In this document: positions 1-7,531 of the stretch, piece after piece
Numbering within the stretch: position 1 is the stretch's first letter
Layout: each line of letters opens with the position of its first letter
Origin: Lachnospiraceae bacterium
GTDB taxonomy: Bacteria; Bacillota; Clostridia; Lachnospirales; Lachnospiraceae
DNA length: 40,401 nt
Reading direction: 5' to 3'
Assembly: GCA_022791635.1 (NCBI GenBank)
Contig: JAAVZL010000010.1
Location: 1 to 40,401 of the forward strand
Notes under the pieces: generated by a model
Seen by the model: the letters and a program-made list of their open reading frames with translations, nothing else
Databases searched by the model: none
What the model was told of the DNA's origin: nothing
Translations under genes and position numbers: made by a program

Positions 1-133
1 GCCACTCACCTCCACGTGTTGTGTAGTGTGTCAGCCTTACAACGATAATATATCAGGAAAATTTGAAGAGTGAAAGCCACAAATGAGTTTCATAACCCCA
101 TTGGTGCCTTTCGCAGAAAGGTGGATTATAACC
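1..133. other. left-edge intergenic region, probably divergent
   Basis: No gene fits here. On the minus strand positions 13 to 9 read GGAGG, a Shine-Dalgarno-like string pointing out of the window, so a divergent gene probably starts just beyond the left edge. On the plus strand AAAGGTGG at about 117-124 is the ribosome binding site of the next gene. An AT-rich stretch around 43-62 may hold promoters, but no clear -35/-10 pair was found. Confidence 0.3.
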
Positions 134-2203
134 ATGAAAAAATGTATGGAAGCCTTTCACAAAGCAAAGCTATGGGGCCTTTTTCTTGGGGCCTTTCTGC
201 TGGCGGCTCTTCTGGAGCTTGCGATATTTCAGTTTTCTTACTTTTCCCAGTACTTTGGCGATTTTCCCAGAACCGAGATCGATCTGTCCGGCATGGAAGG
301 CTTTCAGGGGGAAGCCCTGCCGTTGCTCCCGGAGAATGCAACCGTGTCCTTTGACAATCTGTCCGTAAAGGTGCGCAGTGTTACCGTGCGCATGGCCGGT
401 CCATCAGGGGTTCTTTCGGGAAATATCGGGATCTGCGACGAGGCCAATGCTTACCGGACTACGGGTGCGGGAAGCTTTCAGGTGAATCCGGGCGGAAGGG
501 AATCCTCCTTTACGGTCCGGGTGAACAGCCATGGGAATCTGACCCGCCTTCGCATCAATATAACGGATCCTTTGGAGGAACCGGTATTTCTTCTTTCCGT
601 TGTATTGAATGAACACATCCCCCTTCGGATTCACGGATTGCGGCTGCTTCTGATTGCGGGGCTTTTATTTGTTGTCCTTGCGGTTCTGCGCTATGGTCTC
701 TATAAGGAGGAATACTGTCCCGAGAAACGGCTTCACCGCATGCTGAACCTGGGGGTGCTGCTTTTCTGCCTGGTGATTTCCGCCGGGATTCTGTATGGGG
801 CGGATCCCTCCCATCAATATCTGCGGCCTTATCCTACGCTGGAGGAGATCCGTTCTCCGGATATGGTGGTGGATGCCTATATGCAGCAGCTGGACGCCTT
901 TGAAAAAGGACAGACAGCCCTTGATTTGGATGTGAATCCGGCTCTTGAGGAGCTTGGGAATCCTTACGATAAGGGAGAGCGGGATAAGAAAGAGATCTCC
1001 TATCACTGGGACCGGGCTTACTATCAAGGGAAGTATTACTCCTATTTTGGTCTTGCGCCCCTTTTTATGGTATATTATCCTGTCTATTGGCTTACGGGAA
1101 TGCTTCCCACCGAGCTTTTGGCCGGAACCCTGCTGGCTATTTTTTCCATTGTCGCTGTTTTTGCCGCTGTCTGGGGGCTTTATCTCACCTTTCGGCCCAG
1201 GGCAAATCTTCTTTTGTTTTTGCTGGGGGAGATTGCGGTGATTTTCGGAAGCTTTCTGTACCTGATGCAGGCCTCGGTAAGCTTTTATTATCTTCCCCTT
1301 CTTAGCGGGACGGGCTGGCTGGCCGCCTTTGTGGCTTTTTCTACCTTTGCCTGTCGGAATCAGAAAAGAGCCCGGGCTATGGCGCTTTTTGCCCTGGCAG
1401 GGATTTCCGTTGTAATGCTGGCCCTCTCAAGGCCTAATCTTTTGCTTTTGACAGTGGTCTTTGGAGCGCCCTTGTTCCTGGGGATTCTCTTTGACCGCAA
1501 GCTCTCTGTCCGGGAGAAGCTTTCGCGGGCGCTGCCCTTCCTGATTCCGGTAATCCTTGGGGGAATTGGCATCATGTACTATAATTACCTTCGCTTTGAC
1601 TCGGTGTTTGAGTTTGGGACAGCCTACCAGCTTACGGAGAGCGATATCCGTTACAATGGGTTTACCATAAGCCTTCACCATTTTCTGTCCATGCTGTACC
1701 ATTATTTCGGGGAGCCCTTTGTGTACACGGAGTTCTTCCCCTATCTTCGGTTTACCACAGAGCGGTGTATTGATTTCGGCAATTATCTCTATCAGGAATA
1801 CAGTGCAGGGCTTTTTCAGATGCCTCTCAATCTGGGTATGTTACTGGCAGGACTGACTCTGTGCACCAGAGAAAACAGAAGGACTCTTAAGAAATGGACC
1901 TGTGGGCTTGTGCTTGCGGGAATTCTGGGCCTTGGTTATCTTGACTTTCTGCTGGGCGGCATTCACATTCGCTATGTGTGCGATATAAGTCTGGCGGTGA
2001 GCCTGCTGGCGTTTGTGCTGATCCTGGAATATGTTCACTTTGATAAGACCCGCTCCTCCCAGATGCTGTATGTGATTACCCTGGGAATTTTCCTCGTCAC
2101 CATCGGCAGAGGCTGGCTGACCATCTTTTCCAATGAGACCAATGTTATGTTAGAGGCAAACCCGGATTTTTATCTGACCGTTGCCCGGATGCTTCGGCTG
2201 TAA
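134..2203 (+). CDS. large polytopic membrane protein, glycosyltransferase-C-like, function unknown
   Basis: This encodes a 689-residue integral membrane protein. The start at 134 is preferred over an in-frame ATG at 83 because AAAGGTGG lies 9 nt upstream and because the protein then begins with a short charged stretch followed by a membrane helix. One N-terminal helix is followed by an extracellular beta-rich segment of about 130 residues, then many hydrophobic segments. A central soluble loop contains NPYDKGERDK and the aromatic motif YYQGKYYSYFG. That loop resembles GT-C-fold membrane glycosyltransferases and their uncharacterised relatives in Firmicutes and Actinobacteria, so a role in cell-envelope glycan transfer is possible. 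I see no convincing catalytic acidic pair and do not assign a reaction. It stands alone, upstream of a separate promoter. Confidence 0.7.
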   Translation: MKKCMEAFHKAKLWGLFLGAFLLAALLELAIFQFSYFSQYFGDFPRTEIDLSGMEGFQGEALPLLPENATVSFDNLSVKVRSVTVRMAGPSGVLSGNIGICDEANAYRTTGAGSFQVNPGGRESSFTVRVNSHGNLTRLRINITDPLEEPVFLLSVVLNEHIPLRIHGLRLLLIAGLLFVVLAVLRYGLYKEEYCPEKRLHRMLNLGVLLFCLVISAGILYGADPSHQYLRPYPTLEEIRSPDMVVDAYMQQLDAFEKGQTALDLDVNPALEELGNPYDKGERDKKEISYHWDRAYYQGKYYSYFGLAPLFMVYYPVYWLTGMLPTELLAGTLLAIFSIVAVFAAVWGLYLTFRPRANLLLFLLGEIAVIFGSFLYLMQASVSFYYLPLLSGTGWLAAFVAFSTFACRNQKRARAMALFALAGISVVMLALSRPNLLLLTVVFGAPLFLGILFDRKLSVREKLSRALPFLIPVILGGIGIMYYNYLRFDSVFEFGTAYQLTESDIRYNGFTISLHHFLSMLYHYFGEPFVYTEFFPYLRFTTERCIDFGNYLYQEYSAGLFQMPLNLGMLLAGLTLCTRENRRTLKKWTCGLVLAGILGLGYLDFLLGGIHIRYVCDISLAVSLLAFVLILEYVHFDKTRSSQMLYVITLGIFLVTIGRGWLTIFSNETNVMLEANPDFYLTVARMLRL

Positions 2204-2222
2204 AGGATTTTTCCGGTTGCTG

Positions 2223-2247
2223 GTTACGGAGTGAACAGTAACTTTTT
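2223..2247 (+). terminator. possible weak terminator after the membrane protein
   Basis: A short stem (GTTAC at 2223-2227 with GTAAC at 2238-2242) is followed directly by TTTTT. The stem has only 5 bp, so this is a weak candidate. Confidence 0.3.
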
Positions 2248-2258
2248 CCGCGGATGAA

Positions 2259-2287
2259 TTGACAAAACTCCCCCAAGCTTTTATGAT
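2259..2287 (+). promoter_or_regulatory. sigma-A promoter for the kinase/dehydrogenase operon
   Basis: A consensus -35 TTGACA (2259-2264) and a near-consensus -10 TATGAT (2282-2287) are separated by exactly 17 nt. It lies about 80 nt upstream of the cytidylate-kinase-like gene, giving a leader of roughly 75 nt. Confidence 0.85.
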
Positions 2288-2370
2288 GGAGTTAGAAGAA
2301 AAGCGCCGCCGTTCACAGAGCAGGGAAGGGTGAGCGGGGGAAGAAAATGTGCAAAGAAGGGGTGTAGAAA

Positions 2371-3003
2371 ATGGATAATTTTGTAATTTCTATCACAAGA
2401 ACCTGTGGAAGCGGAGCCACCTCCATCGGGAGAATTCTGGCAAAGGATCTGGGCGTGGAGCTGTATGACCGGAACCTCCTTCGGCTGGCCTCCGATGAAA
2501 GCGGAATCAGCCAGGAGCTGTTTGCCCGGGCCGACGAGGATCAGAAGAAGAGCCTTTTGTTCCGGGCCTCCCAGAAGGTGTATACGGGAGGTCTGATCCC
2601 TCCGGAGAAGGAGGATTTCACCTCCAACAACAATCTCTTTAACTATCAGGCCAAGGTGCTTCGGGAGCTGGCGGACATGTCCTCCTATGTGGTGATCGGA
2701 AGAGCTGCGGATTATGTGCTCAACGATAAGCCCAATCTGGTGCGGGTGTTCATCTATGCCTCCAGGGAGAAATGCATTCAGAAGGAAATGAACCGTCAGA
2801 AGATCGACTGGAAGAAGGCGGATAAATTCATCACCAAGACGGACCGCTACCGCCGGGACTACTACCGCTACTTTACCGGCCAGGAGTGGGAGAGCATGCG
2901 CAACTATGATTTGTGCATCAACACTACGGATATGACCTACGAGGAGGCAGCCAAGGCCATCAAGGATTTCACCTTTACACTGCTGGAGAGTAAGAAGAAA
3001 TAA
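2371..3003 (+). CDS. cytidylate kinase-like family protein
   Basis: The 210-residue product matches the cytidylate-kinase-like family (Pfam Cytidylate_kin2 type), common in Clostridia and distinct from the housekeeping Cmk. A P-loop-like segment GSGATS is at residues 13-18, followed by ELYDRNLL, typical of this family. VVIGRAADYVL and an arginine-rich stretch near residues 150-165 (TDRYRRDYYRYF) fit the lid region of nucleoside monophosphate kinases. The natural substrate of these proteins is not established, so true CMP kinase activity is only a possibility. AAGGGGTG precedes the ATG. It is the first gene after a consensus promoter and lies 31 nt before the alcohol dehydrogenase, so the three genes probably form one transcript. 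Confidence 0.85.
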   Translation: MDNFVISITRTCGSGATSIGRILAKDLGVELYDRNLLRLASDESGISQELFARADEDQKKSLLFRASQKVYTGGLIPPEKEDFTSNNNLFNYQAKVLRELADMSSYVVIGRAADYVLNDKPNLVRVFIYASREKCIQKEMNRQKIDWKKADKFITKTDRYRRDYYRYFTGQEWESMRNYDLCINTTDMTYEEAAKAIKDFTFTLLESKKK

Positions 3004-3034
3004 GGTAATTTTTCGCAAAGTGGAGGTGAATGGG

Positions 3035-4084
3035 ATGGAAAAAATGATGGGAGCGATTTTGCCGGGAAACAGCACGGTGGAATTAAAGGAGTTTGAAGTG
3101 CCGAAGCCCGGACACGGACAGGTACTGGTTCAGACAAAGGCCACAACCATTTGCGGCAGCGATATCCGCTGTATTTACCGGGAGCACACGGGAAAGGGTG
3201 CGGAAGGGTACATTCCGGGCCTGGTAGCAGGTCACGAGCCCTGCGGCGTGATTGTGGAAGAGGGAGAGGGCCTGAAGCGATTCAAAAAGGGCGATCGCGT
3301 CATTGTATATCACATATCCGGCTGCGGCGTCTGCAACGACTGCCGGAGAGGATACTTTATTTCCTGTAAAAGCAAGCATCGGGCAGCCTATGGCTGGCAG
3401 AGAAACGGCGGCATGGCCCCTTACATACTGGCAGACGAGAAAGACCTCATTGAGCTGCCGGATGAGCTGACCTACAAGGACGGCGCACAGGTAGCCTGCG
3501 GCTTCGGAACCGTCTATGAGGCCATAGAAAAAATAGGAGTCTGCGGAAACGATGCGGTTTTGGTGACAGGACTTGGGCCGGTAGGCCTGGCGGCTTTGAT
3601 GATTGCAAAAGCCATGGGCGCGGAGAAGACCATCGGCGTGGAAATGAACGACTATCGGATCGATCTGGCGAAGAAGCTGGGTCTGGCAGACTACGTATTT
3701 AAGCCGGGGGAGGATACGCTGGAGCAGATTCTGGCGGTGACGGGCGGTCACGGAGCAGAGCGGGCCATTGACGCAAGCGCCAGCGATTCCGGCAGACAGC
3801 TTGCCATCCGGGCAACCAGGGAGTGGGGAAAGATTGCCTTTGTGGGAGAAGGCGGAACCTGCAATTTTAATCCCAGCCCGGATATCATTCACGGACAGAA
3901 GACTATCTATGGCTCCTGGGTAACCTCACTGTGGAAAATGGAGGAGCTGGTAGAACGTCTGGTGCGGTGGGGCATCCATCCGGAAGCTTTGATTACGCAT
4001 GAATTCCCCCTGGAGAAGGCCGGTGAGGCTTACGCCCTGATGGCCGGCGGCCAGTGCGGAAAGGTAGCGGTTGTCTTTGAGTAG
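3035..4084 (+). CDS. zinc-dependent alcohol dehydrogenase (MDR family)
   Basis: This is a 349-residue medium-chain dehydrogenase/reductase that should oxidise an alcohol or polyol with NAD(P)+. Catalytic zinc ligands are C40, H67 and E68 (CGSD, GHEP). The structural zinc site is the four-cysteine lobe C97, C100, C103 and C111. The Rossmann motif GLGPVG is at 179-184, followed by an acidic residue pattern (GVEMND) that favours NAD. The start at 3035 is chosen over the in-frame GTG at 3020 because GGAGGTG (3022-3028) then lies 6 nt upstream. The sequence resembles the sorbitol/threonine dehydrogenase branch; the substrate cannot be read from sequence. It is followed after 23 nt by an aldo/keto reductase, suggesting a joint carbonyl/alcohol conversion. 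Confidence 0.88.
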   Translation: MEKMMGAILPGNSTVELKEFEVPKPGHGQVLVQTKATTICGSDIRCIYREHTGKGAEGYIPGLVAGHEPCGVIVEEGEGLKRFKKGDRVIVYHISGCGVCNDCRRGYFISCKSKHRAAYGWQRNGGMAPYILADEKDLIELPDELTYKDGAQVACGFGTVYEAIEKIGVCGNDAVLVTGLGPVGLAALMIAKAMGAEKTIGVEMNDYRIDLAKKLGLADYVFKPGEDTLEQILAVTGGHGAERAIDASASDSGRQLAIRATREWGKIAFVGEGGTCNFNPSPDIIHGQKTIYGSWVTSLWKMEELVERLVRWGIHPEALITHEFPLEKAGEAYALMAGGQCGKVAVVFE

Positions 4085-4107
4085 CGGAAGCAACATGGGA
4101 GATTAAG

Positions 4108-5115
4108 ATGAGCGAGAGAATCGATCCGGGCTGTGTGCCCAAAAGAACACTTTATACGGGGGAGGAAATTCCGGCATTGGGAATCGGAACTTTTGGCTCC
4201 GATAAATATACGGCAGATCAGATTTCCGCAGCCGTGTACGGGGCTGTGAAAAGCGGATACCGACTGATTGACGGCGCCTCTGTGTATCAAAATGAGGCTC
4301 AGATTGGCGAAGTGCTGAAAAAGCTGTTTGAGGAGAAGGTGGTGACCCGCAAAGAGCTGTTTATCACCTCCAAGGTGTGGAACGACTGCCATAGAAACGT
4401 GGCAGAGTCCTGCAAAAAAAGTCTTGCGGATCTGAAGCTCGATACGATAGATCTTTATTTTATACACTGGCCCTTCCCCAATTATCATGCGCCGGGCTGC
4501 GACGGGGATGCGAGAAATCCCGACTCCAAGCCTTTTTGTGTGGAGGAGTTTATGGATACCTGGCGTCAGTGTGAGCAGCTTGTGGATATGGGACTGGTGC
4601 GCTATATCGGAATGTCCAATATGACTATTCCAAAGCTGGAGGCCGTGCTGCCTCTGTGCAGAATCCGCCCGGCAGCGTTAGAACTTGAGTGCCATCCGGG
4701 CTTTCAGCAGCAAAAGCTTTTTGACTATGCAAGAGAGCGCGGGATTGTGCCCATCGGATACTGTCCCTTAGGCTCGCCCTCCAGACCGGAGCGGGACCGG
4801 ACGCCTGAGGATGTGGCGGATACTCAGATTTCGGAGATTGTGGAGATTGCCGGGGCTCATGGAATTCATCCTGCACTGGTCTGCCTGAAATGGGCGGTAC
4901 AGCGGGGACAAATTCCCATTCCCTTCTCTGTAAAAGAGTCTCAGTATGTGAGCAACTTAAAGTGTGTTACCGAGGATCCGCTGACGGAAACGGAGATGGC
5001 GCGCATCGCCGGCGCCGACAAGGGCTGCCGTCTGGTAAAAGGTCAGGTATTTCTCTGGCCGGGAGCTACCGGATGGGAAGACTTGTGGGATATGGACGGA
5101 ACTATCACAACATAA
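4108..5115 (+). CDS. aldo/keto reductase
   Basis: The 335-residue protein is an aldo/keto reductase, a TIM-barrel NADPH-dependent enzyme reducing aldehydes, ketones or sugars. The complete catalytic tetrad is visible: D55 and Y60 in LIDGASVYQNE, K89 in TSKVW, and H120 in FIHWP. GIGTFG near residue 25 and the late segment IPIPFSVKESQ fit cofactor binding, though the usual IPKS variant of that motif is altered. It closes the operon with the zinc dehydrogenase and kinase-like gene and is followed by a strong terminator. The C-terminal tail (residues about 305-335, rich in W and G) is longer than in many members and could shape the substrate pocket. Confidence 0.88.
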   Translation: MSERIDPGCVPKRTLYTGEEIPALGIGTFGSDKYTADQISAAVYGAVKSGYRLIDGASVYQNEAQIGEVLKKLFEEKVVTRKELFITSKVWNDCHRNVAESCKKSLADLKLDTIDLYFIHWPFPNYHAPGCDGDARNPDSKPFCVEEFMDTWRQCEQLVDMGLVRYIGMSNMTIPKLEAVLPLCRIRPAALELECHPGFQQQKLFDYARERGIVPIGYCPLGSPSRPERDRTPEDVADTQISEIVEIAGAHGIHPALVCLKWAVQRGQIPIPFSVKESQYVSNLKCVTEDPLTETEMARIAGADKGCRLVKGQVFLWPGATGWEDLWDMDGTITT

Positions 5116-5126
5116 GAAATAAAAGC

Positions 5127-5178
5127 ATATCGGCAGACTCTTTCGGAAGCAACGAAAGGGCCTGCCGTATTAAATTTT
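5127..5178 (+). terminator. Rho-independent terminator after the reductase operon
   Basis: A long stem with two small bulges (CGGCAG and CTTTCG on the 5' arm, CGAAAG and CTGCCG on the 3' arm) around a loop of about 7 nt (5146-5152) is followed by TAAATTTTTAT. Confidence 0.8.
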
Positions 5179-5237
5179 TATAAAATCTTCATACTTTATT
5201 ATGGATTCGTGCTATACTATTGCTGTATTCTAAATAA

Positions 5238-5273
5238 GGCTGTTGCAGAAAAGTTATCAGCCGTTTCCAAAAT
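5238..5273 (+). repeat. degenerate copy of the outer part of the 7284-7494 palindrome
   Basis: These 36 nt match the first 36 nt of the large palindrome's left arm (7284-7319) without gaps at about three quarters of positions, with GGCTG, ATCAGCC and TTTCCA conserved. Similarity stops at both ends and no matching second arm is seen nearby. It lies in the leader of the alpha/beta hydrolase gene. Confidence 0.55.
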
Positions 5274-5301
5274 AAGTTCAGAAAAAGAAAGGATGACTGC
5301 T

Positions 5302-6264
5302 ATGGCTAAGAAGCAGGAATATACCTATCCTTCTGCAGACGGGAAAACAAAAATTCATGCAGTGGAGTGGAAGCCGGAGGAAAAAGAAGTAAGAGGCGTT
5401 CTGCAGATTGTCCACGGAATGGTGGAATTTATTGACCGCTATGAAGCGTTTGCGGAATTTTTGACCGGCCAGGGCTTTGTGGTGGTGGGAAACGATCACT
5501 TGGGGCACGGAGCTTCCGTGACCTCGAAAGAGGAGTACGGGTTTTTCTGTGAGAAGAATGGAAATACGGCAGTACTTAAGGATATCCACCATCTGAAGCG
5601 AATCACAGAAAAGCGGTGGCCTCATGTGCCATACTATATGCTGGGACACAGCATGGGCTCCTTTCTGCTTCGGCAGTATCTGTGCATAAGAGGGGACGAG
5701 CTTGACGGGGCGATCATCATGGGAACGGGAACCAAGCCCTTGGCAGTCTTAAAGCTGGGGAAAGGCCTTTGCTGGGGACTGGCGGCAATATTTGGATGGC
5801 ATCATCGAAGCCTTTTTATTGACAGAATGGCTTTTGGAGGCTATAATAAACACTTCAAACCTGCAAGGACCGCCGGAGACTGGCTCACGAAGGACGAGAG
5901 CATCGTGGATCGCTACCTGGCGGATGAGCGCTGTACCTTCCGGTTTACCCTGAACGGATATTACAACCTGTTTTATAGCATGGAGCAGGCATCCTGGGAG
6001 GAGAACCTAAGACGGATGCCCAAGGAGCTTCCGATTCTCTTTGTATCGGGCCGGGAGGATCCGGTTGGGGATTTTGGAAGAGGCGTGGAGAAGGTTTGGA
6101 GCCGGTTTCGATCTGTGGGAATGCAAAAGGTAAGCCAGAAGCTTTACGATACAGACCGGCATGAGATCCTGAATGAGACGGATCGGGAAGATGTGTACCG
6201 GGATCTGGCGGACTGGCTGAACAAATGCCTGCTTCATCCGCGGAGAGGGTTTGAGGGACTGTAA
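5302..6264 (+). CDS. alpha/beta hydrolase, monoacylglycerol lipase/lysophospholipase type
   Basis: The 320-residue cytoplasmic protein belongs to the serine aminopeptidase S33/Hydrolase_4 group that includes lysophospholipases and monoglyceride lipases. The catalytic triad is complete: S117 in GHSMG (115-119), D253 in SGREDPVGD and H287 in TDRHEIL. The segment HGMVEFIDRYEAF near residue 38 is the typical oxyanion-side motif and NDHLGHG follows it. The start at 5302 is chosen because AAAGG (5288-5292) sits 9 nt upstream; an ATG at 5293 touches that site, and a more upstream frame would add an untypical 31-residue extension. A -10-like TATACT is at 5213-5218. The last codons lie inside a 10-bp direct repeat flanking a MITE-like insertion, which appears to have separated this gene from the DUF1002 gene. 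Confidence 0.88.
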   Translation: MAKKQEYTYPSADGKTKIHAVEWKPEEKEVRGVLQIVHGMVEFIDRYEAFAEFLTGQGFVVVGNDHLGHGASVTSKEEYGFFCEKNGNTAVLKDIHHLKRITEKRWPHVPYYMLGHSMGSFLLRQYLCIRGDELDGAIIMGTGTKPLAVLKLGKGLCWGLAAIFGWHHRSLFIDRMAFGGYNKHFKPARTAGDWLTKDESIVDRYLADERCTFRFTLNGYYNLFYSMEQASWEENLRRMPKELPILFVSGREDPVGDFGRGVEKVWSRFRSVGMQKVSQKLYDTDRHEILNETDREDVYRDLADWLNKCLLHPRRGFEGL

Positions 6265-6368
6265 TCAGCAAAATCTCGTACAGTGCCAGAAGGATTTACA
6301 GACACATGGTTTTGTGGCAGGAAATTCTTCTTGACGAGGGTGCTGTTAGAGATTTTGCGGGACTGTAA
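6255..6368. mobile_element. MITE-like insertion with flanking 10-bp direct repeats
   Basis: Two identical GGGACTGTAA copies (6255-6264 and 6359-6368) flank a 94-bp segment. The segment has imperfect terminal inverted repeats of 16 nt, 14 matching (6268-6283 and 6343-6358, GCAAAATCTC at the ends), plus an inner pair TGCCA/TGGCA. The left copy contains the stop codon of the hydrolase gene. The right copy is followed by AGGAGG and the DUF1002 start. Removing the segment with one copy would leave an 18-nt gap between two operon genes. There is no coding capacity. The left repeat is 3 nt away from the inverted repeat, so a local duplication is the alternative. Confidence 0.55.
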
Positions 6369-6386
6369 ATAGGAGGAATTGTAATT

Positions 6387-7277
6387 ATGAAAAAGGGATT
6401 TTTGTCACTGATACTTGTGATGGCGATGCTGCTGAGCTTTAGCCTTACGGCATTTGCGGCAGAGGACGACACGCCTATTTTGGCGCTGGGAGCAAATTTA
6501 AGTGAGGAGCAGAAGGCAACGGTGCTGAGTCTTTTGGGAGTGGATCCGGCAGAGCTTGACAGCTATCATGTGATCTATGTGACCAACGACCAGGAGCATC
6601 AATACCTGGATCAGTATCTGGGAGCCAGTGTTATCGGAACCAAGGCCTTATCCTCTGTGCTCATTCGTCCGGCAGAGGAGGGCGCAGGGCTTAATGTCAC
6701 CACCTATAACATCAGCTACTGTACCATTGACATGTACCGAAATGCCCTGATTACGGCCGGTCTCAAAGACGCAGACGTATATGTGGCAGGTCCTACCAAT
6801 CTGTCTGGAACGGCAGCCCTGATCGGCGCGGTGAAGGGCTATGAGGAGATGACCGGGGAGGCCGTAGGAGAGGAAGCCCTGGAGGCGGCCGTGAACGAGA
6901 TTGTGGTGACGGGAGATCTGGGGGATATCCTGGGAGATTCCGAGGCGGCCTCCGATATCATTGCCTATATCAAGCAGCAGATTGCGGAGGAGCATGTGGA
7001 ATCGGATGCGGACATTGAGCGCATTATCCGCAATGCTATGAAAGAATTTGATATCCAGCTTTCCGATGAGCAGGTACAGGAGCTTATAAAGCTCATGAAC
7101 AAGATCAGCAAGCTTGATCTGGATGTGGACGCTCTGGCCAAGCAGGCGGGAGAGCTGTACGAGAAGCTCAAAGGCATGGGCCTTGATCTGGAGGAGATCG
7201 ATACCGAGCAGGTGGGAAATTTTATTACCCGTTTCTTTGATGCCATTATAGGCTTTTTCAACAAGCTTTTCAGTTAA
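6387..7277 (+). CDS. DUF1002 domain-containing secreted protein
   Basis: The 296-residue product starts with a clear Sec signal peptide (MKKG, hydrophobic core, cleavage after AFA near residue 24). The mature part matches DUF1002, a family of exported Firmicutes proteins of unknown function. Typical segments are LGANLSEEQK at about 33-42, VTNDQEHQYL and GTKALSSVLI. The second half is helical and acidic, with repeated short heptad-like runs, and the C-terminus is amphipathic (FITRFFDAIIGFFNKLF), which may contact the membrane. AGGAGG lies 12 nt before the ATG. It probably once followed the hydrolase gene directly. No function is proposed. Confidence 0.85.
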   Translation: MKKGFLSLILVMAMLLSFSLTAFAAEDDTPILALGANLSEEQKATVLSLLGVDPAELDSYHVIYVTNDQEHQYLDQYLGASVIGTKALSSVLIRPAEEGAGLNVTTYNISYCTIDMYRNALITAGLKDADVYVAGPTNLSGTAALIGAVKGYEEMTGEAVGEEALEAAVNEIVVTGDLGDILGDSEAASDIIAYIKQQIAEEHVESDADIERIIRNAMKEFDIQLSDEQVQELIKLMNKISKLDLDVDALAKQAGELYEKLKGMGLDLEEIDTEQVGNFITRFFDAIIGFFNKLFS

Positions 7278-7283
7278 AGAGAG

Positions 7284-7494
7284 GGCTGCCGCAAAAGAAG
7301 CCATCAGCCATTTCCATATCCCGTGTTCGGACGGTTCGCGTACACGCTGACTGCTCTGTACGGACATTACCCTAGATATTTTTGTGTACTAGCGTAAGAT
7401 ATTTCGGGCAATGTCCGTCCATATCAGACAGCGTGTACGCGAACAGCCGGACACCGGATATTGGAAATGTCTGCTGTCTTCTTTTGCGGCAGCC
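7284..7494. repeat. 211-bp near-symmetrical palindrome
   Basis: Two arms of about 105 nt mirror each other around position 7389. Perfect blocks include 17 nt at the ends (GGCTGCCGCAAAAGAAG at 7284-7300 against 7478-7494) and 16 nt inside (GTTCGCGTACACGCTG at 7334-7349 against 7429-7444). GGACATT (7362-7368) pairs with 7410-7416. All three pairs share the same centre, so the arms differ by substitutions rather than net gaps. It fills most of the space between the DUF1002 gene and the response regulator. No flanking duplication or coding frame is convincing. It could be a mobile palindrome, a bidirectional terminator or a structured RNA. Confidence 0.85.
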
Positions 7495-7531
7495 TTGAGG
7501 TGGAAGTATAGAGTCATGGGAGGAAGGGGTT

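Noticed and set aside
7284..7494. The palindrome as an insertion sequence or a CRISPR remnant
   Set aside because: There is no transposase, no convincing target duplication and no repeat-spacer pattern.
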